Of a stretch of 64,000 bases of DNA, positions 56,057 to 64,000 are shown one piece after another. The position numbers were made by a program, and so were the translations under genes. Under the pieces are notes generated by a model. The model was not told where the DNA came from and did not search any database. It saw only the letters and a list, made by a program, of their open reading frames with translations. The stretch spans positions 186,001-250,000 of the forward strand of contig MU270060.1 in the NCBI GenBank assembly GCA_021432635.1, given 5' to 3'. How positions within the stretch are numbered: position 1 is the stretch's first letter; every line of letters starts with the position of its first letter. This stretch comes from Thozetella sp. PMI_491. Its lineage: Eukaryota > Ascomycota > Sordariomycetes > Chaetosphaeriales > Chaetosphaeriaceae.

Positions 56057-56580
56057 CGATGCCCTTTACAACATCGCCTACGGCACCGACATCACCTGGG
56101 ATCCCAATATCACAGCAGTAGGCGTCCTAGAGCATTGGCTGCTGGTAGACGGCCGCACCCCCTTCCAGAATGAGTACCTCACCGACGTCACACTTGCGCA
56201 ATGGCGCTCCATTGTGCAAGCTCAGGGCGGTATGGATGGCCCATTCAATTGTAATCGTGCTATGATGCGTGGGTACAACACTGCTGATAAAGAAGGTTGG
56301 TTGATGCGTGCTCATTCTCTCAATCTCTCCCTTTCCTATCTTGTCTTGACAATATTCCTCCTTCTCCCGTCCACTGGCCCCTAGCACCACCATTTACAGC
56401 CTTCAAAGCCTCGACATCTCCCATCGTCACCAAGCGCACCTTCCTTATCGTCGGGGACAAAGACCCCATCGCTCTCCCGAGCATCCAGCTCAACAACACC
56501 ACACCATACATTCCGTTCCTGGTCGTCAGGACCGTACCTGCGAAGCACTTCATGCAGGGCCGAGACTGCGGGAGATGTGA
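56057..56580 (+). pseudogene. Epoxide-hydrolase-like alpha/beta hydrolase relic (3' part)
   Basis: Starting right after a CTGCTTCAG that looks like an old intron acceptor, the plus strand reads LDALYNIAYGTDITWDP, VGVLEHWLLVDGRTPFQNEYL, GGMDGPFNCNRAMMRGYN. After an intron (about 56283-56384) it reads RTFLIVGDKDPIALPSIQ and a final VPAKHFMQ. This is the cap and C-terminal part of soluble epoxide-hydrolase-like proteins; VGDKDPIA corresponds to the strand with the acid of the triad and the last His to the catalytic one. Everything upstream, including the nucleophile elbow, is missing, and the homology begins within 30 bp of the right terminal inverted repeat. That suggests the element insertion, or a rearrangement with it, removed the 5' half. 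Confidence 0.65.
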
Positions 56581-56605
56581 ACATGCACTTGTATGCATTT
56601 TTGCA

Positions 56606-56625
56606 GGGTGAGTGAGTGAGTGAGT
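56606..56625. repeat. (GAGT)n microsatellite
   Basis: About four and a half GAGT units. Short and of no evident function. Confidence 0.6.
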
Positions 56626-57300
56626 GGTTCTTTCCGCCCGGGGGCGCTAGGCCCAGAGGGCTACTACTACGCTATTGTACATGTGCAATTTGCCTGCGTT
56701 GTCATCCTGATCACCCGATAGCCCCTAAAGATTTGACCCTACAGAGAGTGTGCCCCTTCCCTCATAGGACTTGCCAGCAGGTCGTCCTGGTGGTTACTTC
56801 CTCCAGGTGTGTAACATCTCATCCACAGCAGTCAAATCTGGGCCTGTTAGTATGTCGAAAGCGCAAAGGGGGTCGAGTGGGGGTTTGGTTGAATCAGCGC
56901 TGTTGGATGGTGGTTAGTATATAAGTAGTTTAAGTCAATCCTGCTCCAGCCTTCCCGTAACCATAGCAAAACGTATAGTCATTTTTATGGCCTGCATATT
57001 CGACGTCGAATTTTCTGAGCGTCCTAGGATAACCTTGCTTAGGATAAAAGAGTCAGATGCCCGCCTAGGATATTTGTAAGTTACCTGGCTGCAAGGCCCC
57101 TAGGCAGCCTGCCAGGCTAACACTAAGCAAGCTAATAACTATTAAATGCCGGAAGGTCACCAAAACTTGCACTTGGCCACAGGGCGGTGGACTGCGTAAT
57201 CTCTCACACGATAGGCTTGTAGCCTCGTGGTCGACAACTCTCTCACGCGCCAGGTTACCCTATATGAGCCCCCCAAACGCAGCGTCCCTTGTGAGGCGTC
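56626..57300. other. Non-coding
   Basis: No supported gene. CCTAGGATA-like words recur near 57024-57070. Confidence 0.35.
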
Positions 57301-57977
57301 TTGGAACCCGTCACCGCGAGTCAAGCTAGAAGCGAACCTCAACTTGGGAGAGTTATCACTCGCGGCTATCTCGTGGATTCTGTGGAATCAGTATCTCAGT
57401 CGGAAAATCTGTTGCCGTCGCTCCAATCATGTCTCGGCGAGATCGAAAGGATGCTTCAACACATAAGACAGTATTCTACTAGAGAAAATCGAGCAGACCT
57501 GCCGTGGTGAGTACCAATCGCAAATACAACGCGACCGGAGACTATGATCTCGCCGAAGGTCGATCGTCTCCGGGCTATCAGGCTCTCAGGAAACTCTAGG
57601 CATTAAACTCTGGATCTTGTCTTCAGGGGAATTTTCGAAAGGGATTCAGGCTTCATGGCAAGGCATCGAGCGAAAAGGATGTCCATAAGTCTCGGTCATT
57701 TCTGAGGGAATGTCAGAATTATGTTGGCGCACTTCCAGGAAACCTTCGAGGGTGGCAGTTTATTATTACCGCCAAGGGCTATGTTGGATTGGAAGGTGCA
57801 TTAACCCGAGTAGGAGATATTGTCTGTATATTTGATGGATCAGGAGTCCCATTCATGCTCCGGGGAGGCACTGCAGGCGGATACCGGCTCGTCAGGGAGT
57901 GATATGTTCATGGGATGATGGGCGGCGAAGCACGGGAACTGAAAGGATTAAAAGAAGTTCCGATTCGTCTTCACTAA
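57301..57977 (+). pseudogene. HET-domain protein relic (C-terminal part)
   Basis: From 57718 the frame reads NYVGALPGNLRGWQFIITAK, GYVGLEGALTRVGDIVCIF, DGSGVPFMLRG, YRLVRE, then a TGA, then YVHGMMGGEARELKG and a stop. This is exactly the tail found in HET-domain proteins (GYIGL...GD.V....G..VPFVLR...YRLVGECYVHGIMDGEA), where the TGA replaces the usual Cys of ECYVHG. An upstream frame (57343-57510, VESVSQSENLLPSLQSCLGE ending before a GTGAGT donor) may be the preceding exon. The HET domain itself is not present, so only the 3' end of the gene survives. The intact HET gene at 34667-38115 has the same tail but is not a close copy. Confidence 0.75.
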
Positions 57978-58287
57978 CCTAGTATATAGGAAATAGATAC
58001 CCTACGAAACGTATATATAACCGTGTGATTCCTTACTAGTTACAGCGTGTATCCGATAGCTTACTCGCTTTAGGCCACAATGCATACTTATCGAAGTAGT
58101 TGTAGCCTAGTGTTACATTAGAGAGAAAATGTAACAGAGTCCTTAAGTCACGCTGGGCTCTGATCAGGTTTAAGGGACGGGCAATGTCTCGTGATGGCTG
58201 CAAAAAAGTACATTAAAGACTGATTTGTGTCTAGGAAGCAAAATTCTAGTCACCGATCTTGTTCCAGCTAAGAATAAAGACATTCAC
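57978..58287. other. Non-coding with perfect hairpin
   Basis: TGTTACATT at 58111-58119 and AATGTAACA at 58128-58136 form a perfect 9-bp stem with an 8-nt loop. No coding feature. Confidence 0.4.
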
Positions 58288-58517
58288 TGTTGGAACAGTA
58301 GATTCGCAGCGCTCGCTCGCTGTGGATATGGAAGCTGGAAGCTCCATGGGAGCCACGTGGGGAGCAACCACGTGATCAAGATGGAAGCTATTTAAGAGCT
58401 CTCTGGAGCTCCTAGACTGCTTTCCACCAGATACACAGAGAAGACCAGACCAACAGTATGAACCAGTTTTAGCCCTTTGTTTTACCCCAGGAATGGGATC
58501 CTAGTATTGAACCAACA
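58288..58517. mobile_element. Solo LTR of an LTR retrotransposon
   Basis: A 230-bp unit begins TGTTGG and ends CCAACA, the 5'-TG...CA-3' inverted ends of LTRs, and is flanked on both sides by the same 5-bp TTCAC (58283-58287 and 58518-58522). A TATTTAAGAG TATA-like box lies inside (near 58389). No internal region is attached, so it is the scar left after recombination between two LTRs. Form and length fit a Ty1/copia-like element, but the family is not proven. The perfect target duplication suggests moderate age. Confidence 0.8.
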
Positions 58518-58568
58518 TTCACGGTGTTTCTTCAACAGTCTAATCATACCGCAACTAATATTCACTCA

Positions 58569-60601
58569 TTAATTCACAACAACGATCTTCCGGGCGATAT
58601 TTGTCCAAGAGTTATAAGTATTAGTGGTGGTTCCCCCAGGCCCTGTCGCAACAAGATCGTACGGATGCGAGTTCAGCGGTGACTGCGGCTGGATGGAATA
58701 AAGCCCAGTGTACAGCGTGTAATTCGTTCCCGGAATCGTCTGGGATGCGGTCATCGGAACCGTTGCCGGAATGAAGCTTGGCACAGGGGAGTCCGGGGGG
58801 TGAGCCTCTGGGACAATGAACGTCACGTTGGTGAATTGCTCGGCATTGAGGACCTAGACAGACGGAGTCATTCATCAGCAATGAACTGCGAGGCCACGCC
58901 ACTGGCTGTTGAAACTCACTGCTGCTGTCAGGTTTAGCTGAATGGTGGATGAAGCATTTTGGATATAGGCGATCAGATATTGCGTGGACAATGTAATCTG
59001 AGGCAGGAGAGCATCTGATAGAGGGAAGCCTTGGCCACCGTTGTCGTAAAGCGCAGAAATACCAGTGCTTTCATCGGCTATCTCAACTGTAAAGGAAGAG
59101 ACTCCTTGGGAGATAGGAATTATGGTCTTGAAATCATAATAAGTGAAGCCGGGCCCGCAGTTTGGATACACGCAGGTGGACACCATCGTGGGCGAGGTAG
59201 TACCAGTAGCGACAGAGCTAGGCTGTGGTGTTGGGCAGGCTGTGCAGTTCCGTGGTCTGAGGTGGATCAAAACTTGGCTATCTTGAGTGGGAAGTTCTGT
59301 GTTCGCGATCTAAGCAGCTAATTAGTACGAATTGCGCAAACGTTGGTGACTGCGGAAGCAACGCCACCATACCCGCACTGTTCCGGACACTGTCATGTTC
59401 CCGTTTGTATTGATCTCAACGTCTAGAGCCCTGGGCTTCACCATTATGGGTTCGATAGGGTCGCTCAGACTGACGTTACTTGGTACTGTATTGAGCATAC
59501 GTTCCAGAAGGACTCTGCAGGTAGAGAGGAAGAAGTCGTTAGAAGCCGCCATATCACTGATCATACCGCCGCCATCGGAAGTGAAGATGCGTAAGTCCGA
59601 GCGTGTAGTGATGTTCTCCCCGACGATGAGAGGATTTTGAGAAATGTTGCCAACAAATTCGGTCGCACTTTAGGAAAGGCAAGAGTCAGACGGATGAATC
59701 CATGAATGGCTTAGTAGTAGGCATACTTGCATTCTATTCTCGAAAGTATTGGTTGTGTTATCGAACGTAACCGTGTTATCGTCGTTCTGCATATCATCAT
59801 ATTAGCACCTTGCCTATGGCGAATTGACGTGCTCCGTAGGTTGAAAGCATTCTGGAAGGTTGACAAACCGGGTTGGGGTTTGTCACTGGAACAATTTCGG
59901 GAAAGTCTACGCCATGCACGCCGCCGATGGTGTGACCACATGCGACGAGAGCAATCATCTCTTTGGCGGTAAAACCTTGTCTTGCAAAGCTTGCAGTATG
60001 TGTTGTGAGGTCCTCCTGGGGTTGAGGGACGCCGGGGGGGCCAGCACCTGTGGCATCCACACGCCCTACTCGGAGAGGAACAATTAATGTACCGTTGGAG
60101 CATGCTCCGATTGCTGCGATAGCGGCTAGGGCAAACATATCCGCCATGGAAGACCGTGTGGAGAGCGCGCCGGAGAAGACTCCCAGTGTTTCGCTGAAAG
60201 CTGTGCCAGCGTTTTCAGGCCGATCCTTCTCAAAGGCTATGGACGCATCCATCCCGCCGGTTCCCTCAAGGACATTCGCCGTGGCCATGTCATGGTACGC
60301 ATTCCTATGAGCAAAAAAGTCAGGAGTTATAGGGAACAGCCGGACGAGACTGCTCTCGAAGGCCAGTTAGGCTAGTAGAAACGTACCGAAGCCACTCTGC
60401 TCCAATGTTATGCCCACCTGTACCTACTCCTGTGCAGCCCCCGATTGCCGGCAAAAGGTTGTTGCTCATAAATCCGGTCTGCTCATACAAGAGATTCTCG
60501 AGCTGGTCCGTCTGATGGTTAGGCCAGATATAGCTACCAGCAGCGAGCTTCCATATACTACAGCCGGCCAACGCCAAAACAAACCCTCGAGCAACAGCCA
60601 T
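58569..60601 (-). CDS. Secreted fungal heme peroxidase (class II-like, AA2)
   Basis: Six exons (60601-60387, 60304-59869, 59786-59731, 59667-59373, 59309-58920, 58853-58569) encode 558 residues. A signal peptide (FVLALAGCSIWKLAAG) precedes the peroxidase domain. The distal heme side is WLRNAYHDMATAN (Arg72, His76), followed by GTGGMDASIAFEKDRPENAG. The proximal side is EMIALVACGHTIGG (His about 196), then VDFPEIVP and TFDNTTNTFENRIATEF. A further 270 residues form a glycoprotein-like C-terminal extension with many N-x-T/S sites and paired cysteines (CTACP, CVYPNCGPG). Intron 3 uses a GC donor with perfect GCAAGT context; only this gives a frame that continues as RIATEF. It is an H2O2-dependent oxidant acting outside the cell. 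Versatile/Mn/lignin substrate type cannot be decided. The stop lies 52 bp from the solo LTR. Confidence 0.9.
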
Positions 60602-61778
60602 CACGTACAATTCTAGCCGTCAACCAGCATTGGATGCACCACGTGCAGTTCGCAAAACCGAGAGTGATATCATCGGTATATATGCTAAATAGCTGTCTAT
60701 TATTGATTAGTGGGGAACCCTGTCACCAGCAGGGTAGTAATTTAGAAAGTCCCCCGTACCCTTGAAAGAATTATCCTGGGGGCAATTCTTCCCCTTTGAG
60801 CGGTGTTGTCAGCCAAGTTGATCGCCACCTAGCCCAGTCAATGTCCCGGCAAAAACGCACTAATGGCGGCATTATGAGCAGCTTGTTAGTTCATACCATA
60901 AAGTAATTGGTCCTATTCCTCCCAGGCTAGACCCTAGTTAAAGGGTCGAACCATATCTTTCCCCACGAGAGACTATGTATGTCACATGGGAAGAACGCGG
61001 GTTCGGTTTGTCACGCATTTCATTGTCGCCCTGGGGTTATGGCCTAATCGTAATCACTGCGTGGCAATTCGCCAGATAAAGCCGTGCTACCGTAACATCG
61101 CAGTGCGGTAATACCCGATATGGAGAAGTGTGAAGTCGGTAAGCTCGTATTCAACCTCGCCATTGCCGAGTTGATCGCTTGTACACTACTTTTTGGGTTA
61201 GACAATTCGTATCCCAAAATTCAGATCTCAAAACTCGCAATATTCTAGCTATATACGAAGTATACCCTGTTTTGCCACTAGTCAAAGATTACTTCAAGGA
61301 TGACCTTCATCTTCTTAGAGTCTATCAAATACCTCCATGTATGAGAAATAACCCGTACGAGTATCTTACGCTACCAGGGTAGACCGTCTCCAACGAGATA
61401 AGTATAATCAATACCTAGCCACTATTTAAAGCATGATGCAGATATTGTCTTAGTAGCTTACTAGGCTATATAGGCTTAGCTGATTAAAAGCTGACTGCGT
61501 TGCATACTTAGGCCGCTCAAGTATAAAGCAGAGAGGCACAGCCCTGGAGCATCTTTTGATACCTCTCAGGCTGCCCAGACGGCTCCCCTGACGATGCTGT
61601 TTAGACACCTTCCTTTCTTGGCTCGATCAGCAGAGGCTAAAGGTACCCAGGTTGCCAAGACACTCGGGAACTAGTTTACGTCCAGCGACGCTGGCTTCAG
61701 AAATATCCCAATTGGACAGCCTTTGAATAATGGCGGTTACTTCATAATTCGATGACTTTCCAATACCATGTACACCAG
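60602..61778. other. Intergenic, TA-rich in part
   Basis: 1.2 kb. 61380-61520 is rich in TAG/CTA words, as in RIP-affected DNA. A plus frame 61179-61382 (about 67 residues) has no ATG start or known family. Confidence 0.4.
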
Positions 61779-62715
61779 CTACCGTGCCGGTCTTGGGTTG
61801 AAAATCCAATCCAGCTTCCTCGCTCGATCCCAAACAATCAAGTCTTGGGGCAAGTTCTTAAAGTACGCGACCAAGTCCTCCTGGTCAAAGTCTTGCCACT
61901 CAGAAACGGGTTTCTCTAGAATTCCGGCTTTACGGTCAATGTATCCAATGACGTAATCCTCTACATTATAGCTCGAATCATACCTCAGTCGCTTAAGTAC
62001 ATCCTTGACGGACCGAAGCCTGACGGACATCTTCCGGGTTTCCGCTTCGTCTGTGTCCTGCCCCATCGCATGCTGGAGGAACTGTTGTCGGACTTGGCGC
62101 GGATTGCTTCCTTTGGCCTTCTTGAAGTTGTTCCCCGACCGGGTGGGAAGTGTGTCGGTGGCCTTCTCAGACAAGGCGTTTTCGTCAATGCCGAAGTCGT
62201 GTTGTAAGAACACCTTTCGCGGCATGAACTTTGCTTCAGCAGTGCTTTTGATGCCTCGAGCCTCCCACTGCGAATCTTGAGCCATAGTGTCCTGCCAGTC
62301 CCTTGTAATTTTCCGTGCCTGTGGGAGTTTTGATGGAGTGATAGACGGGAACCCGATGAGCCAGGAGCACAACTGCGTTTTGACATTCCGCTCAGCAGAC
62401 CCATCCACGAGTTGCCGAGGCCATAGAACAGCTTTGTCGGGAAAGAGCAAGGATTTGATATCTACATAAAGTTAGTTTTCAAGCCTTATAGGTTGTAAAA
62501 ATAAACATTCCTTCAAATACGACACGGACACCAGCCTGCATTTCGACGTTCCTCTCATGCCTGTCCAAGGCCGAGGGTCCCGTTATCTGGAACTTTATAT
62601 GAATATACCACTCATGCTCGAAATGTGCCAGTAGATCTTCTTTCGTTAGGTCAGAGGCCACATGGGCTCCAGCAGGAGTAACACCTAGTTGTGGGGATGC
62701 ATCATTCGTCGTCAT
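61779..62715 (-). CDS. MJ1316 RNA cyclic group end recognition (DUF504)-domain protein
   Basis: The second exon (62461-61779) is firm. It encodes about 225 residues ending in DVLKRLRYDSSYNVEDYVIGYIDRK, a gap, then DLVAYFKNLPQDLIVWDRARKLDWIF. This is the DUF504/MJ1316 domain (Y.VGY.DR...VWDR...D..F), proposed to recognise RNA ends such as cyclic phosphates and found in archaea, LENG9-like animal proteins and fungi. The first exon (62715 to about 62532) starts MTTNDASPQLGV and contains EHEWYIHIKFQITGPSALDR. A GT donor at 62531 and the TGTAG acceptor at 62462 keep frame, giving about 288 residues, but this donor is weak and other joins cannot be excluded. The middle region is basic and probably disordered. 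No targeting signal. Its role in fungi is unknown; RNA repair or decay is a guess from the domain. Confidence 0.72.
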
Positions 62716-62829
62716 ATCTGTCGCTCTGCCGAGAGGAGTTGCAATAAAGGTTGTACTGTAGCATGTGACGTGGTTCCTGAAATAAAGTTGACAAGCACCC
62801 GTGAATCTTATGTCAGCATTCCGCTTTAG
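62716..62829. other. Intergenic
   Basis: Promoter side of the DUF504-domain gene. Nothing else seen. Confidence 0.3.
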
Positions 62830-63060
62830 GCGGGGGGCCCCTTCCCTTCACGGGACCCGCGGATTTAAGCCCCACGGGACCCAGGGTCCACTACAGGCAC
62901 AGGTCCTGTGCCTCTAATCTGGCACAGGTCCTGGGGATCACTAAATCCGCGGGTCCCGCGAATAACTATAGTCTCACGCGGGCCCCGCGAAAATTAGGTA
63001 AGCCTGGACCCTAACCCTGGGATCCCCCATATGGGGGAGGGGGGGGGGGGGGGTCTGCGA
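62830..63060. repeat. GC-rich nested palindrome cluster
   Basis: A perfect 17-bp inverted repeat (CGGGACCCGCGGATTTA at 62851-62867, its inverse at 62942-62958) encloses a perfect 9-bp palindrome pair (AGGCACAGG-T-CCTGTGCCT at about 62894-62912) and a second GGCACAGGTCC copy. Further CGCGGGnCCCGCG-type words follow at 62947-62985, and a G homopolymer near 63039-63053 closes the block. The surrounding DNA is AT-rich. It is unlike any gene and looks like a foldback element or structured repeat. Confidence 0.6.
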
Positions 63061-64000
63061 CCACCATATCTAAGATCGTATGCCCTTATATTTTAAAAAT
63101 AAAGCGGCCAGCTGGCGCAGAGGATATATGGTCGTAAATATCGTAAATATGAAAGCAATTATTTTATAAACTTTATAGAGAACGTTTTGACTGGCTTTTA
63201 TTTGCTAAAACGTTATAAGATGGAAGCCTAGGGACCTGTACTTACTGTAATCTAGTAGTCTCGTGATTTGAGTAGGTCTGCCGTTTAGTGGCTGTTATAG
63301 GAGTAGGGTTTAAGGACTTTAATCTGTGACGCCTATGTTATAGTAGCCAAGCATCCCGATCGTTATTGCTACCTAGAGAAGGACTATATGCCTTTAGCCT
63401 CGCCATTATTGCCATTGACACCAAAAACATCAACAAAACGACAGATGCCATAGCAAGCTGCGGCCTTCTTACCCCCTGCCTTCGGCTTGACGCGAGGTAA
63501 CATAGCTTCGTCATTGCGACCGCCTTTTCTCGCTGAGACGCGGCGTGGCATATGCTTTTAAAAGGTGCTATTCTTGACTTGCTAAAAAGACATAGCAAGA
63601 TGGTTTAAGCTAACCAAATGTAAAGACTCTGCTCCTAGTGGTGTTGCGTAGGATGTCTCTATAATCTTCTTACCATATAGTGTCCCTAGGGGATGTCTGT
63701 CTTACTTTATATAAGGCACTGCCTTGGGGAACAGGCTCGTCTTGCTGCGCGGCCTTTGGCGACTTAGACAATTGCCCTGGTAGTGCCGTGGCAGGCGGCG
63801 TAGGAGAATGCTTTAGGTCGCGTGTCTCTTACTAGTTAGCCCTAGAGTCACGGCGTTTATATAGGTGGCGTCTGACGGCCTAAAGCAAGAATAGGTGCCT
63901 CTTGTCCTACTCGTTGCCTAGGTCAAGACATACTGAGTTCTTTCGCGGCCGAGGATCGCGCGACTCAGAGCCATGCAGGTCGACCACGTATTGTTTGAGG
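63061..64000. other. TA-rich decayed sequence to right edge
   Basis: High frequency of TpA and of CTA/TAG triplets suggests RIP-altered repeat DNA. A minus frame 63598-63338 without family and further broken frames toward 64000 may be remains of a transposable element, but no domain is readable. Confidence 0.4.

Noticed and set aside
62995-63020. CCCTAACCC telomere-like word
   Set aside because: Less than two repeat units, so it is not telomeric DNA.
1-64000. CRISPR arrays, bacterial operons, riboswitches
   Set aside because: None seen; spliced genes and gene families show nuclear fungal DNA, where they are not expected.

Overview
The window reads as nuclear DNA of a filamentous ascomycete (Pezizomycotina, probably Sordariomycetes-like). 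The evidence is short GT-AG introns of about 50-110 nt with CTRAC-like branch sites, a HET-domain gene plus a decayed HET relic, many secreted plant-matter or surface-active enzymes (cutinase, CalB-type lipase, tyrosinase, heme peroxidase, PhoD phosphatase), a fungal-type C2H2 protein, and TpA-rich decayed stretches of the kind left by repeat-induced point mutation. Genus cannot be told from sequence alone. Exon coordinates were worked out by hand from frame continuity, splice consensus and family alignment remembered from knowledge; no search was run.

Layout, left half (1-32 kb): a YAT-type amino-acid permease cut by the left edge (-), a cytochrome P450 (+), a secreted metallo-dipeptidase-like hydrolase (-), a GT31-type glycosyltransferase (-), a small cysteine-rich secreted protein with a MITE-like inverted repeat just upstream (+), a membrane-anchored fucose-lectin-like protein (+), an Hsp20/HSP30 chaperone with two heat-shock elements (+), a CalB-type lipase (-), a cutinase (+), a linalool dehydratase/isomerase-domain protein (-), a tyrosinase (+) and an 11-exon PhoD alkaline phosphatase (-). 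Most are secreted, and the genes are separated by 0.2-2.7 kb of apparently non-coding DNA.

Middle (32-44 kb): a 2EXR/F-box-like protein (+), a large HET-domain protein (+), a C2H2-type regulator with a perfect hairpin in its upstream region (+), and a compact five-exon beta-carbonic anhydrase (+).

Right part (44-64 kb) is a mosaic of living and dead genes. An epimerase/dehydratase relic sits directly behind the carbonic anhydrase. It is followed by an NmrA-like oxidoreductase (-), an SDR (+), an AT-rich decayed region with a relic coding sequence of OB-fold-like character, and a second NmrA-like gene (-). Next is a 2.6-kb segment bounded by 68-69-bp terminal inverted repeats that holds an assembly gap, a tRNA-like relic and an NmrA relic. 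An epoxide-hydrolase-like relic begins within about 30 bp of the right repeat. Then come the 3' relic of a HET gene, a solo LTR with a perfect 5-bp target duplication, a secreted heme peroxidase (-), an MJ1316/DUF504-domain protein (-), and a GC-rich palindrome cluster running into TA-rich sequence at the right edge. The concentration of Rossmann-fold reductases, live and dead, between 44 and 55 kb could be the remains of a secondary-metabolite or detoxification locus eroded by element insertion; that is inference.
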